Positions 9,201 to 17,407 are shown, numbered from the stretch's first letter. The stretch is DNA of 64,000 nucleotides from an uncultured Lachnospiraceae bacterium (GCA_902781505.1 CACZJL010000002.1:1-64000); one strand, 5' to 3'. Notes: generated from the letters alone by a model not told the origin. A program made the numbers and translations.

Positions 9201-9223
9201 CGGAAAGGAAATGGGTATCTTAA
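6215..9223 (+). CDS. hsdR: Type I restriction enzyme, motor and nuclease subunit HsdR
   Basis: The 1002-residue product is the restriction subunit, which translocates DNA and cuts it. An N-terminal PD-(D/E)xK nuclease core lies near residues 124-146 (FRPDITILVNG then FVEVKRQ). The superfamily 2 motor follows: Walker A HTQGSGKTAL near residue 327, DEAH box FLDEAHRS near 434, and the TGTP motif. A QTLTRVNRPYKDYHYGYVVDF stretch is the usual motif VI region. The ATG at 6215 is preferred to an in-frame GTG at 6206 because AAGGGG lies about 10 bp before it. The hsdM start codon follows the stop immediately, so the genes form one operon. Confidence 0.95.
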   Translation: MSRPEDSRVKIPALVHFTRIGYRYMSIKDKVRGVDYDPDTNIFYAEFLDAINRINDMDLSMDDAKKIIGELKIKLDNEDLGMAFFTLLKKGYEDIRLIDFSKDDKNSYVVVTELPYENGDDNFRPDITILVNGMPLSFVEVKRQNNREGILVERERMTRRFSNPIYRRYVNITQFTVFSNNNEYDDTDIEPIQGAFYASSNYGKMFFSKFREQRKGELQTKVKSIDPDVEKFILQDTNLVSIKGTPEYSSSISPDSPTNRIVTSLFVPERIKFILNYGLCYKVTTDKNGIRHIEKHIMRYPQLFATLAIEDKLTAGVKKGIIWHTQGSGKTALAFSNVHYITDYFQEQGKIAKFYFIVDRIDLATQAKEEFEARGLKAILVDSKEEFKNNIAAVGEQDKSGKRIITVVNIQKFSTESVTKQADYNVNVQRVYFLDEAHRSYNPNGSFLANLMASDRNAIMIALTGTPLIGDGYNTKDIFGEYIHKYYYNQSISDGYTLRLIREEIETSYKAKMQETLEQLEVQMGSFKKSDVYSHPKFVERMVEYIIHDYEKGRKTLDDSVGAMIVCDSAPQARQVEEQLNRLTAYTHALVLHDEGSKQDRKDIQEDFKKGKIDILVVYNMLLTGFDAPRLKKQYLARMIKAHNLLQTLTRVNRPYKDYHYGYVVDFANIKEEFDKTNQAYFEELQAELGDEVQNYSNIFKSKEDIEEDLKNVKNQLFLYDTENVVSFIEQINGIDDKKQLLDLKKALEDYKILNNLIRMFGYDELAQNFDIQKAIQLLNEVNNRISIINFKQNVQNSEDMSGVLNMALDQIDFQFRKIGEEELVIADAFRSSLEKTRREIVERCLDPQDPEYISLLDELKRIFKKKNIEELSADEMKQMTAELDALRKKAEQHNHADQMLAAKYGGDVKYMRTHKRIMGTPPPLADAMTIHKILMFVKSKADDQIAHNESVLDNEAFFMKSLQPFIITACKQEGAKVSMPQVKFIDNCLSQEYFAERKWVS

Positions 9224-10858
9224 ATGACTACAGAACAAATAATGTCAAAAACAAAAACTATGATTGATGATCTTAAGACTGTTTGTGCCAATTTTGGATT
9301 GGGTAATGCAAGCAGTGAGTATAAGATTATCACAGAGGTTTTTCTATACAAATTTCTGAACGATAAGTTCCTACACGAGGTGCGAGAATCGGAGGAACGA
9401 TACAAGGATAGCAAGAATCTTGAAGAGGATTTGTCTAAGCTGTCGGAGGATGATTACGAGTTACTTCTGGCATCCTTGCCTCCAGCTACAGCACAGTTGA
9501 AAAAAGAACACTTTATATCGTACCTTTTCAATCATAAGAACATAGAGAAATTCGACGAGCTCTTTGACAATACTCTTGTAGATATCGGAAACTATAACAT
9601 AGATGTATTCTCTGTTAAGACTGGTTCAGAGGACAAGATTCGTCTTTTTGATGCATTATCCGTGTATGTTACAGAACGTAACAAAAGAGCAGATTTCTGC
9701 AAAACGATGATTGATAAGATTGTTGATTTCAGCTTTGAGGATGCATTTGCACAGAAATATGATTTTTTTGCGGTTATTTTCGAGTATTTGATTAAGGATT
9801 ATAACAAGGATTTTGGCAAATATGCTGAATACTATACACCTCATTCGATAGCAAGTATTATTGCGAAAATAATGGTTCCCAACGGAGCTAAAAACGTTAC
9901 AGCATATGATCCAGCTGCCGGTTCAGGCACTCTTGTTTTAGCGCTTGCACACGAAATAGGTGAGGATAATTGTACTATTTATACCCAGGATATTTCTCAG
10001 AAGTCGAATGAGTTTTTAAGACTCAATCTAATCTTGAATAATCTTGTTCATTCCTTGAGTAATGTAGTTCACGGGAATACACTTTTACAGCCGGAGCATC
10101 TGAACAAGAAAAAAGATGGGCTTATGAAATTTGATTTTATTGTTTCTAATCCGCCATTTAATATGGATTTTTCTGATGATAGAGATACTTTGGCAGGTAA
10201 AAATTATAAGGAACGCTTTTGGGCGGGAGTCCCTAAGATTCCGAAGAAAAAGAAAGACAGTATGGATATATACCTTCTCTTTTTACAACATATTTTATTT
10301 TCTATGAAAGATGAGGGCAAGGCTGGTGTTGTTGTTCCTACGGGATTTTTAACTACAAGCACTGGTATTCATAAGAAAATTCGTGAATATATAATTGAGC
10401 ATAAAATGTTGAGAGGGGTTATTTCGATGCCGTCAAATATCTTTGCGAATACTGGAACAAATGTGTCAATTTTGTTTTTGGATTCCTCGAAAGAATATGA
10501 AAAAGCTATCTTAATTGATGCCTCCAACCTGGGAGAAAAGATAAAGGTTGATGGCAAGAATCAGAGGACGGTATTAAGTGACACTGAAATTACTACAATC
10601 ATCGATGCTTTCAACAATGAAAAGGAAATGGAAGATTTTTCGGTATATGTTTCATACGATCGAATAAAAGGGAATAAGAATTCCTTTAGTGCAAGTCAGT
10701 ATTTTGCATTCAAATTACCAGAGGTCGTAATGACAGAAGAAGAATTTGGAGAAAAGGTTAATACGATTTTAGATGGTATTGAAGCTTCTTTGAGCACATG
10801 TACAAATTTGGATAAAGAATTACGTGATATTATGGGGGGAATAAAATGGGGAAATTAA
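9224..10858 (+). CDS. hsdM: Type I restriction-modification N6-adenine methyltransferase HsdM
   Basis: The 544-residue enzyme methylates adenine in the recognition sequence and forms the M2S core of the complex. The AdoMet-binding motif DPAAGSGTLVLAL lies near residue 228 and the catalytic motif SNPPFNM near 309, with a helical HsdM N-terminal domain ahead (about 1-140). The length is typical. It begins right after the hsdR stop and overlaps hsdS by 13 bp, so all three are translationally coupled. Key motifs are intact, so the methylase is probably active. Confidence 0.95.
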   Translation: MTTEQIMSKTKTMIDDLKTVCANFGLGNASSEYKIITEVFLYKFLNDKFLHEVRESEERYKDSKNLEEDLSKLSEDDYELLLASLPPATAQLKKEHFISYLFNHKNIEKFDELFDNTLVDIGNYNIDVFSVKTGSEDKIRLFDALSVYVTERNKRADFCKTMIDKIVDFSFEDAFAQKYDFFAVIFEYLIKDYNKDFGKYAEYYTPHSIASIIAKIMVPNGAKNVTAYDPAAGSGTLVLALAHEIGEDNCTIYTQDISQKSNEFLRLNLILNNLVHSLSNVVHGNTLLQPEHLNKKKDGLMKFDFIVSNPPFNMDFSDDRDTLAGKNYKERFWAGVPKIPKKKKDSMDIYLLFLQHILFSMKDEGKAGVVVPTGFLTTSTGIHKKIREYIIEHKMLRGVISMPSNIFANTGTNVSILFLDSSKEYEKAILIDASNLGEKIKVDGKNQRTVLSDTEITTIIDAFNNEKEMEDFSVYVSYDRIKGNKNSFSASQYFAFKLPEVVMTEEEFGEKVNTILDGIEASLSTCTNLDKELRDIMGGIKWGN

Positions 10859-12099
10859 AGAAAGAAACTATAGGTACTCACCTATCCCTCATCACGGATT
10901 ATCATTCAAATGGTTCTTATGAAAACTTGAAGGATCATGTAACATTACTGGATGAGAAAGATTATGCTATCATCATCAGAACACTTAATTTTGAAAGAAA
11001 TGATTTCACAAAAGACTTGCTATACGTTGATAAGGAGGCGTATGACTTCCTTGGAAAGAGTTATGTCCTACCCAATGATATATTGATGAATAAGATAGCT
11101 AATCCCGGAAACGTATATATCATGCCAGATTTGAATTACCCAGTAACATGTGGGATGAATCTTTTCCTATTAAGATTTGACGATGATGTTAATCAACGAT
11201 ATATGTATTACAACATGAAAAACGTTGAATCATATATTAAATCTTTCTCACATGGAACAACAACGAAGACAATAACTAAAGATGATGTTCGTGGCATTGA
11301 AATATACGTTCATGAGAGAGAAGAGCAGGATAAAATCGAAAGAGTATTAACAACAATAGATGACAAAATTGCTACAGATAGAAGGCTAATTGAACAGATA
11401 TCGGATCTTCTTCACCTTATGTACGAAAGATGGTTTATGGAATATGAGTTCCCGATAGGGGAAAATGGAGACTCGACTTATAGATCGGCAGGGGGCGAAT
11501 TAGTGTGGGACTCTACAATAAAACGCAGAATACCGGCAGGATGGAAAGTTCTCCCATTGAATGAGCGTTTCAGTTTTGATAGAGGAATTGAAGTTGGGGC
11601 AGATAACTATTCAGACGAATGTACAGATGGTTATGTATTATACTATCGAGTAAGTGATATGGATACAGACTGCTCAACGTTTGTTGATGAAACATTATTG
11701 GACAATACTTTGCTGAAGAAGGAAGATGTTTGTGTATCGTTCGATGGAACGGTAGGGAAAGTGTCTTTTGGAATAGAGGGCGGTTATTCCTCTGGAATCC
11801 GAAAAGTCGAAGATAAAAAAGGCGTTCTGAATAATGCTTTCATGTATACATTTTTTACATCGGACTATGCACAGTTTGTAATTAATAAATTCGCTACTGG
11901 GTCTAATATTCTACACTCATCGGAATCTATAAATAATCTTTTCATTGCCTACGATGAAAAGATCTATAAAGAGTTTATTAAGCTTATAACGCCAATGTTT
12001 AATAGGATGTTAGAAGCAAAGAAAGATATGGATAAATGGACAAAGACAAAAGAAATATTATTACCTGCATTAATGAATGGACAAGTAGTCGTTCGATGA
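10846..12099 (+). CDS. hsdS: Type I restriction-modification specificity subunit HsdS
   Basis: The 417-residue protein carries two target-recognition halves. The first (about 1-165) ends in the conserved helical spacer EEQDKIERVLTTIDDKIATD; the second (about 205-400) begins at IPAGWKVLPLNERFSFDRG and ends in another helix with TKTKEILLPALMNGQV. HsdS dictates the split recognition sequence, which cannot be read from the protein. The start overlaps the hsdM end by 13 bp. The gene is full length without duplicate partial hsdS copies nearby, so no phase-variable shuffling is apparent here. Confidence 0.93.
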   Translation: MGKLKKETIGTHLSLITDYHSNGSYENLKDHVTLLDEKDYAIIIRTLNFERNDFTKDLLYVDKEAYDFLGKSYVLPNDILMNKIANPGNVYIMPDLNYPVTCGMNLFLLRFDDDVNQRYMYYNMKNVESYIKSFSHGTTTKTITKDDVRGIEIYVHEREEQDKIERVLTTIDDKIATDRRLIEQISDLLHLMYERWFMEYEFPIGENGDSTYRSAGGELVWDSTIKRRIPAGWKVLPLNERFSFDRGIEVGADNYSDECTDGYVLYYRVSDMDTDCSTFVDETLLDNTLLKKEDVCVSFDGTVGKVSFGIEGGYSSGIRKVEDKKGVLNNAFMYTFFTSDYAQFVINKFATGSNILHSSESINNLFIAYDEKIYKEFIKLITPMFNRMLEAKKDMDKWTKTKEILLPALMNGQVVVR

Positions 12100-12471
12100 T
12101 GTTCAGCGACCTCCGGTAGTGAACCGGAAGTAGCTATTTTCTTGTTAGTCTTTTCGTTAAAACATGGTCTCATATTCGTCTGCTCGTAGAAAAATGTCCG
12201 GCATTCAGTCTAGGGATCTTCCTATCTGTTCACAGATTGCTTTTACATTAACGTCCTTACTGCATTGAACAACGTAGAAAACTGATTGGCTAGTATTGTT
12301 AAGAAGGCATATCTGAAGCTATGTGAATGATTCAAAAGAACGTGTGAGTGCAGGTAAGACTTGTTGCGTAGCACCCGTACAGCACCCAAAGTGTCTTAAA
12401 AGTGCCTATTTACTGGGGCTAAAGATAGGCAAGCGTTAACAAAGAGATAATCACTGCTTCGGCAGATTTCA
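12100..12471. other. Non-coding stretch after hsdS
   Basis: A short hairpin TCCGGT-agtga-ACCGGA near 12115 may end hsdS transcription, though only a weak T run follows. A 37-codon open stretch at 12326-12439 (ending CLKSAYLLGLKIGKR) has no start or recognisable family and may be the decayed end of a gene. I see nothing else. Confidence 0.4.
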
Positions 12472-12504
12472 AAAGACTCGGTACAATGTACCGGGTCTTT
12501 TTTT
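12472..12504 (+). terminator. Rho-independent terminator
   Basis: AAAGACTCGGTAC, a short loop and GTACCGGGTCTTTTTTT form a stem with a 7-T run. It would end transcription from the hsd side. Confidence 0.8.
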
Positions 12505-12614
12505 GTGTGCCGAAAGCCTTTAAAACATTCAAGGAATGGTGGGACAGGACTAAGAAGCCTGAGATAGCTGAAAAGGCTAAAACGAGCATTTTACAAAAGC
12601 TAAGAGAAAGCTAG
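12486..12614 (+). pseudogene. C-terminal gene fragment (KAFKTFKEWWDRTKKPEIAE)
   Basis: A 42-codon frame overlapping the terminator contains a coding-like C-terminal stretch rich in Lys/Glu helices (EWWDRTKKPEIAEKAK, then SILQKLRES and stop). It has no ribosome binding site and its upstream part reads through the hairpin, so it is probably the surviving tail of a lost gene. The family is not recognised with confidence. Confidence 0.3.
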
Positions 12615-12722
12615 TATTGCTGTTTTTAATTAGCTGAAATTATACTAACGATGTAAATTCTTTGCTGATGAGAGTTTACATCGTTAGTGTTTAGTCCAGG
12701 TTATTAAAAACAGTTATACTAG
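12611..12722. repeat. Nested imperfect palindrome of 112 bp
   Basis: Outer arms CTAGTATTGCTGTTTTTAAT (12611-12630) and ATTAAAAACAGTTATACTAG (12703-12722) match at 18 of 20 positions. Inside lies a perfect 14-bp pair ACTAACGATGTAAA (12644-12657) and TTTACATCGTTAGT (12675-12688). The whole could fold as a cruciform or RNA hairpin. It resembles a miniature inverted-repeat element or a remnant of insertion-sequence ends. Confidence 0.75.
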
Positions 12723-12817
12723 GCGATAGTTGATCAGAGGAAGGAGCAGCAAAGTCCAAATCTCAAAAGGAATAATCTCAGTCCGGAGAGATGAATAACT
12801 GATAGTGCAATAGGCAG

Positions 12818-12840
12818 GGGCGTGAAAACGCCCTTGTTTT
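12818..12840 (+). terminator. Short terminator hairpin
   Basis: GGGCGT-gaaa-ACGCCC followed by TTGTTTT. No intact gene lies directly upstream. Confidence 0.65.
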
Positions 12841-12958
12841 ATGCACATAATATTGAACAGGATGGTAGATATAGGTATAATTATAAACAGTTGCTATAAA
12901 GTAAAAATTTAAGTATTTCTGAATAGATTAACTTCCAGGATAATGGACTAAGTAAAAC

Positions 12959-13723
12959 ATGAAGAAAAGGATTAATAGAAAAGAATTTAATGATTTTAAA
13001 GCTTTAATACAAAGGGATCTAAACTCGGATGAATATCCCTTTGTTGTAACTGTTCAAAAAAATAAAATTGTTGCCAGGTGGAAAACGCAGCAAATCTCGG
13101 AAGAAACTGACAACAGGGACACCGGTTCCTTTTATGTGACATATATACTTAGCAGAGACAAAACGTTTTGCGGCGGTGAAACCTTGCTTGTCAAAGATAC
13201 TTATAAGCCGCCATTGTCCACGGAGACCAGAGCTGTTTTTTCACTCTCTACACCGAAGAATTTGCCTTGGAGAAAAAGAATCGATCATAAGGATTGGGCG
13301 AATATTGGATTTGATGAGGACAAACTCCTTTCCATCATTGAATATTATCTGAGAGATCACGGTTTTGCATATCTCCCGGGAATATGGAATCACAAACGCT
13401 TAAGCTGGGAAGAGGGATTTTTGTTTCGCATTGCCGGTATTATTTTTCTATTCGTAGGCATTTTTTTGCTAGTGGGATTTTTGAATAGCTCAATGATCAG
13501 TGATTGCTTACGAGTAGAAGCTTTTTTCGCAGCAGCTATTTTCCTTCTTTTGTTTGCGACGCTGCTACCATTGATCATGATCATAATTGGAGTCCTGATG
13601 TCTCTGATTGGATTTGGCAAAATGGAATTCTATGACCTCAGGCCGGAAGTGGGCATCAAGTTGGTTTTAGGTATCATTATAGTATCCTGGTCAGTGATAT
13701 TTGCATTGACTATTTCAAATTGA
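12959..13723 (+). CDS. Membrane protein of unknown function
   Basis: The 254-residue product has a soluble N-terminal part of about 155 residues and then three hydrophobic segments (about residues 158-178, 188-216 and 233-252). No catalytic motif or named family is recognised. The ribosome binding site before the ATG is weak. It stands alone in the island between fragments, and its 3' end overlaps the alpha/beta-hydrolase remnant by 4 bp. It could be an orphan cargo gene. Reality as a gene is supported by length and coherent domain layout rather than by homology. Confidence 0.6.
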   Translation: MKKRINRKEFNDFKALIQRDLNSDEYPFVVTVQKNKIVARWKTQQISEETDNRDTGSFYVTYILSRDKTFCGGETLLVKDTYKPPLSTETRAVFSLSTPKNLPWRKRIDHKDWANIGFDEDKLLSIIEYYLRDHGFAYLPGIWNHKRLSWEEGFLFRIAGIIFLFVGIFLLVGFLNSSMISDCLRVEAFFAAAIFLLLFATLLPLIMIIIGVLMSLIGFGKMEFYDLRPEVGIKLVLGIIIVSWSVIFALTISN

Positions 13724-13833
13724 AGGATGTGACGATCATAGGTATATCTCTCGGAGGGTACCTTGCACCCAGAGCCGCAGCTTTTGACAAAATCACGCAG
13801 GATATGCAGGATAAATGCGAAGAAATTTTGTAG
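13720..13833 (+). pseudogene. Alpha/beta-hydrolase fragment
   Basis: A 37-codon remnant reads VTIIGISLGGYLAPRAAAFD followed by a short helix and a stop. GISLGG is the nucleophile elbow (GxSxG) of alpha/beta hydrolases and the following YLAPRAAAF is typical of that fold. Everything before and after is missing, so it is an inactive relic fused to the end of the membrane-protein gene. Confidence 0.6.
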
Positions 13834-14323
13834 CAACGAATGATCAGATCATCTTCTGCATTTTGGGGCCCATAGGGGATTGGATAAAAAGTCTTGCCTG
13901 AGTTCGCAATTGTAGAAATATATGATAGTAAGATATATTCGAATAGAACTAAGTCGCTGCGCGACGGCCTGCCAAGGCTGTGGCGCAACATTTTAAGCCT
14001 TTTCAAAAATGTACATCTATTGTATCCTAAAATTGAGGTGAGCCGAAAAATGCACACTAAGGGATAGCGATTAACAGGTGTCTATCTAGCCATACTACCA
14101 TAGACCGAAAAGTATGAATTGAAAATGCGGTATGTTGTTGATGATTATCATATCAGCTTTTCTTTTTATACCTTTCATGCAGAATAAGCTGTAGACATTT
14201 ACCATCATTATTCTATGAAGTATCCTAAGATTATGTTCATTATGCACAATTAAGATCAGGTGTATGCTATTGAAATTCCATAGGTAGTGGTTTCTTTGAC
14301 GCGACTTAGTTCAATTAGATAAA
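13834..14323. other. Gene-free stretch with a distant inverted-repeat pair
   Basis: GAACTAAGTCGC at 13944-13955 and GCGACTTAGTTC at 14301-14312 are perfect inverted copies about 345 bp apart, as expected for ends of a small non-autonomous element. No open frame of note lies between them. Target-site duplications were not identified. Confidence 0.45.
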
Positions 14324-14399
14324 AATCGGTCTGAAGCCCAAACAAAAGGACAGATTTTGGATATATGAAGTCTGTTTTTTGTTTGGGCTTACACCGATT
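14324..14399. repeat. Long hairpin-forming inverted repeat
   Basis: AATCGGT (14324-14330) and AAGCCCAAACAAAA followed by GGACAGA (14334-14354) pair with TCTGTTTTTTGTTTGGGCTT (14371-14390) and ACCGATT (14393-14399). The stem covers about 30 bp with a 3-nt internal loop. It may be a bidirectional terminator or the core of a mobile hairpin. Confidence 0.7.
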
Positions 14400-14428
14400 G
14401 TTTACGTATCAAGATAAATTGCCACGGA

Positions 14429-14465
14429 GGAGACAGAGTTTTAAAAGCTCTGTCTCCTTTTTGAA
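14429..14465 (+). terminator. Rho-independent terminator
   Basis: GGAGACAGAG and CTCTGTCTCC pair around a TTTTAAAAG loop and are followed by TTTTT. It lies upstream of the ArsR gene and has no intact gene to serve, so it is probably left over from deleted DNA. Confidence 0.8.
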
Positions 14466-14473
14466 ATAATACA

Positions 14474-14513
14474 TTGACGAATATCTATGTATATGCTTTA
14501 TCAACACATAGAT
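14474..14513 (+). promoter_or_regulatory. Promoter and ArsR-type operator
   Basis: TTGACG at 14474-14479 is a likely -35. ATCTATGT (14483-14490) and ACATAGAT (14506-14513) are perfect inverted half-sites straddling the -10 region, as expected for autorepression by ArsR. The predicted start of transcription lies only a few bases before the ATG. Confidence 0.6.
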
Positions 14514-14514
14514 T

Positions 14515-14817
14515 ATGGCCAAATTAGACGAAGTGCTGATATGTAAGGCTCTTGGAGATCCCAACAGAATGGAAATAGTTAAGATGCTTTCTGATCAGGA
14601 GAAATGCGGATGTAAGCTTCTTGAAAAGTTTGATATTACACAGCCGACTCTCTCTCATCACATGAAGATACTTGTGGATTCGGGCTTGGTTAAAGACAGG
14701 AAAGAAGGTAAGTGGCACTACTATTCAATAAACACGGACATCATGAAGGAATTCTGTGGTTTTATAAAAACTCTCTGTAATGAAACCACCGGCAAGTGCT
14801 GTAAGGGAGAACCGTAA
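14515..14817 (+). CDS. ArsR/SmtB-family metalloregulator
   Basis: The 100-residue product is a winged-helix repressor: DPNRMEIVKMLS, then the recognition helix TQPTLSHHMKIL and the wing KEGKWHYYSI. EKCGCKLLEKF places a CxC pair at the site where ArsR proteins bind As(III), and a second pair, KCC, sits near the C-terminus. There is no ribosome binding site before the ATG at 14515, and the promoter suggests a leaderless message. No arsenite exporter follows; the convergent YeiH gene ends 27 bp downstream. It may be the last piece of a lost ars operon. Confidence 0.88.
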   Translation: MAKLDEVLICKALGDPNRMEIVKMLSDQEKCGCKLLEKFDITQPTLSHHMKILVDSGLVKDRKEGKWHYYSINTDIMKEFCGFIKTLCNETTGKCCKGEP

Positions 14818-14844
14818 TGTGGAACTTTATTCAGACTCAGGTCT

Positions 14845-15822
14845 TTACCATATCCCCATTACATGTTGCATCACAAGGCTTACAACTGTTATTCCGCCCC
14901 AGCAACAGCCACCAAGCAGTATCGGCTTTCCACCGGATTTAATGAGCTTGACCACGTTGCTGTTAAGAGGTTTAAAAATATCCGAAGGTACTCCCATTCC
15001 CAAGCAAAGTGTTGTGATAATTGAAGCAAGAACAAAGAACACTATGAACATCGGGAATGCTCTCCTGAAGCTAAAACCGTTGGTGGTGCTTCCATCCTTT
15101 TTTGCTTCCTTTGCTCTCAGATAAGCAAGAACCAGTGTAATCGGAATGATTGCTAATGTCCTTGTAAGCTTCACTGTAACTGCCTTGTCCAAAGTCTGAC
15201 TACCCAGGTTCCACATGCTGTCCCAGGTTGATGCAGCTGCAGTGACGGAAGAAGTATCATTAACTGCAGTTCCCGCAAAAATACCGAAAGCCTCTCCTGT
15301 TGTGATATCAAAACCTATAAGCTTTCCCAGCGAAGGAAAAGCCAGCACGTTAAAGAAAAATATCACAGAAATTGCCTGTGCCACTTCATCATCATCCGCA
15401 TCAATGACAGGAGCCGTAGCTGCTATTGCTGAGCCGCCGCATATTGATGAGCCAACTCCGATAAGAGTAGCTGTGTTTCCTTTGATATTCATAACCTTAT
15501 GAAGAATCCATGATAGGATAAGCGATGTTGAAATCGTGCAGATAATTATAGGAAGTGACTGTTTTCCGGTCTGAAGAACGACCGAAAGATTCATACCAAA
15601 TCCAAGGAGGACAACAGCCGCCTGCAGAATTATCTTTGATGTAAACTTTATTCCATCAGCCGCCTTCCCCTTGTCATTCCAGAACAGGGCTATTATCATG
15701 CCCAGAATGATTGCAATCACCGCTCCGCCAACGACAGGGAAGCGCTTTCCCAGGAGCCATGAAGGAACTGCAATAGTGAAGCATACGATTATTCCCAAAT
15801 AATTCTTTTTCAAAAAATCCAT
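14845..15822 (-). CDS. YeiH-family (UPF0324) putative anion exporter
   Basis: The 325-residue protein is almost entirely hydrophobic helices, about ten, and matches the YeiH family of putative sulfate or sulfite exporters. Family landmarks are [28 protein letters not shown] and [13 protein letters not shown]. It lies in the inner membrane; the transported anion has not been shown here. The LysR gene is divergent, 127 bp away, which reproduces the YeiH/YeiE pairing of other bacteria, so the LysR protein probably controls it. The gene converges on the ArsR gene. Confidence 0.88.
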   Translation of the reverse strand: MDFLKKNYLGIIVCFTIAVPSWLLGKRFPVVGGAVIAIILGMIIALFWNDKGKAADGIKFTSKIILQAAVVLLGFGMNLSVVLQTGKQSLPIIICTISTSLILSWILHKVMNIKGNTATLIGVGSSICGGSAIAATAPVIDADDDEVAQAISVIFFFNVLAFPSLGKLIGFDITTGEAFGIFAGTAVNDTSSVTAAASTWDSMWNLGSQTLDKAVTVKLTRTLAIIPITLVLAYLRAKEAKKDGSTTNGFSFRRAFPMFIVFFVLASIITTLCLGMGVPSDIFKPLNSNVVKLIKSGGKPILLGGCCWGGITVVSLVMQHVMGIW

Positions 15823-15949
15823 CTCAAGACCTCTCTCACTTTCTAATCTGTTATTTCGCAGGTCTTATTCTATTCTGTCTTTTGAAAAAGATAAAATTAT
15901 ATATTATTATGTAACCATAAATATTTTTTATCGTTATGGAGAACTGATT

Positions 15950-16834
15950 ATGCTGGATTTCAGAATAGATACTTTCCTCTGCGTTTGCAGACACCTCAAT
16001 TTCACCAAGGCGGCTAAGGAGCTGAATATTACTCAGCCCGCTGTTTCTCAACACATACATCATCTTGAAAATGAATACGGGACAAAGCTGTTTACTCAGG
16101 ATGGAAAAAAACTTTTTCTAACTGACAACGGAAAACTCCTGTATAAAAAAATGAATCAGATAAAAAATGATGATGAAAGTCTCAAAGAAATACTTTCACA
16201 GAATAACCATGGCTTAAAAGACATCTCTTTTGGTGTCACCATGACCATAGGAGAATACATAATTGCTGATCCGATCAGTGATTACATAAAAAATCACCCG
16301 GATACTAATCTTAAGATTACATTTGGCAACACATCGGAGCTTCTTAAAAAACTCTCCGAGGGGGTTATAGATTTTACACTTGTAGAAGGATATTTTCCTG
16401 AAAATGATTATGAAACGCTGCTTTTTAGCAAAGAAGAGTTCGTTTCTGTCTGTTCGGCAAAGCACTCTTTCACTCAGAAACCGCGCGTGATAAAAGATCT
16501 CTTTCCCGAGCGAATTCTTATAAGAGAACCCGGTTCAGGAACGCGCAATATATTAGAAAGAGCTCTTGCCTTGAACAATTACTCTACAAGTGATTTTAGG
16601 AATTTTATCCAGGTGGAGAACATGCATGCCATAATAAGCCTTATTGAAAAAGACTGTGGCATCACCTTTTTATATAAAGCAGCGGTTGCATCCGGACTGC
16701 AGTCCGGATATCTGAAAACAATCCCCCTTGACGACTTTAGGGTAAAACATGATTTTACCTTCATCTGGCCAAAAGATACTGTTTTCAGTGAAGAGATCCG
16801 TGCAATATGTGAGGAAATCCTACCGGTGGCATAA
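15950..16834 (+). CDS. LysR-family regulator, likely controlling the YeiH gene
   Basis: The 294-residue protein has the LysR helix-turn-helix at the N-terminus (NFTKAAKELNITQPAVSQHI) and a periplasmic-binding-like effector domain from about residue 90 to the end. It is divergent from the YeiH gene, the same arrangement as E. coli yeiE-yeiH, and the effector domain resembles the CysB/CysL/YeiE side of the family. The ATG at 15950 follows TATGGAGAAC. Effector is inferred to be a sulfur anion but is not readable from sequence. Confidence 0.88.
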   Translation: MLDFRIDTFLCVCRHLNFTKAAKELNITQPAVSQHIHHLENEYGTKLFTQDGKKLFLTDNGKLLYKKMNQIKNDDESLKEILSQNNHGLKDISFGVTMTIGEYIIADPISDYIKNHPDTNLKITFGNTSELLKKLSEGVIDFTLVEGYFPENDYETLLFSKEEFVSVCSAKHSFTQKPRVIKDLFPERILIREPGSGTRNILERALALNNYSTSDFRNFIQVENMHAIISLIEKDCGITFLYKAAVASGLQSGYLKTIPLDDFRVKHDFTFIWPKDTVFSEEIRAICEEILPVA

Positions 16835-16899
16835 ACATTTTAGTAAAATGAATAACGATAAGCATACCTATTCTTAAAAAAGCATTTAATGAGGAAGAG

Positions 16900-17067
16900 A
16901 TGACCGCACTTGCATCATGGGACATATCAGATCTATGGGCGAACTGGCAGGGCGCATGTATCAATAGTGGAAGCATCTGGTTTAGGGATGTGGATACTGA
17001 AAAGAAAGAGTTTAAGATCGTTTCATTGTTTGATCTTAGAGAGGCTGGAGGAGAAATAACGGATTAA
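16900..17067 (+). CDS. Small hypothetical protein, possibly a gene fragment
   Basis: A 55-codon frame (MTALASWDISDLWANW at the start, SLFDLREAGGEITD at the end) looks coding-like and has GAGGAAG before the ATG. The frame stays open upstream to about 16845 without another start, so this may be the tail of a larger lost gene. No family is recognised. Confidence 0.4.
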   Translation: MTALASWDISDLWANWQGACINSGSIWFRDVDTEKKEFKIVSLFDLREAGGEITD

Positions 17068-17371
17068 TTAGAGCTGTGGGTACATTGTGAACCTTTGGTT
17101 TAAGTCCCGTGTGCTCCGCTAAGAAAGATATATTCGAAGATAATCATACAAAAGACAGACAAAGATTTAATGAGTAGAAAGTAAAATCAGAGTATTATTT
17201 TTGATCGCAGTTATTAAAGTTGCCATCAGTTGCATACAGTAGCCCTGAGCTTTCTACCGTACGCAGCAGGTAAACAGCAACTCGTCCTAGAAATGCCACA
17301 AACACAGCACTTAGGACATTGAAAAAGTTCTCAAAGAGATAAGTACAAAAAGCTCTCCTTGTGGGATTTAC
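17068..17371. other. Gene-free stretch
   Basis: I see no gene, RNA or clear repeat here. A stretch near 17095-17120 superficially recalls a tRNA T-arm but does not pair properly. Confidence 0.4.
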
Positions 17372-17405
17372 AAAGCTCTCCACTTTACGAAGTGGGGAGC
17401 TTTTT
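17372..17405 (+). terminator. Rho-independent terminator
   Basis: AAAGCTCTCCACTT-tacg-AAGTGGGGAGCTTTTT, with a T run. It lies directly before the intron remnant. Confidence 0.75.
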
Positions 17406-17407
17406 GG

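Noticed and set aside
12326..12439. Integrase C-terminal end
   Set aside because: The translated stretch lacks the Arg/His/Tyr motifs of tyrosine recombinases, so the idea is unsupported.
17090..17125. tRNA-like 3' half (GGTTTAAGTCCC then GTGCTCCGCT)
   Set aside because: The T-stem does not pair and no matching 5' acceptor strand or anticodon arm is present.
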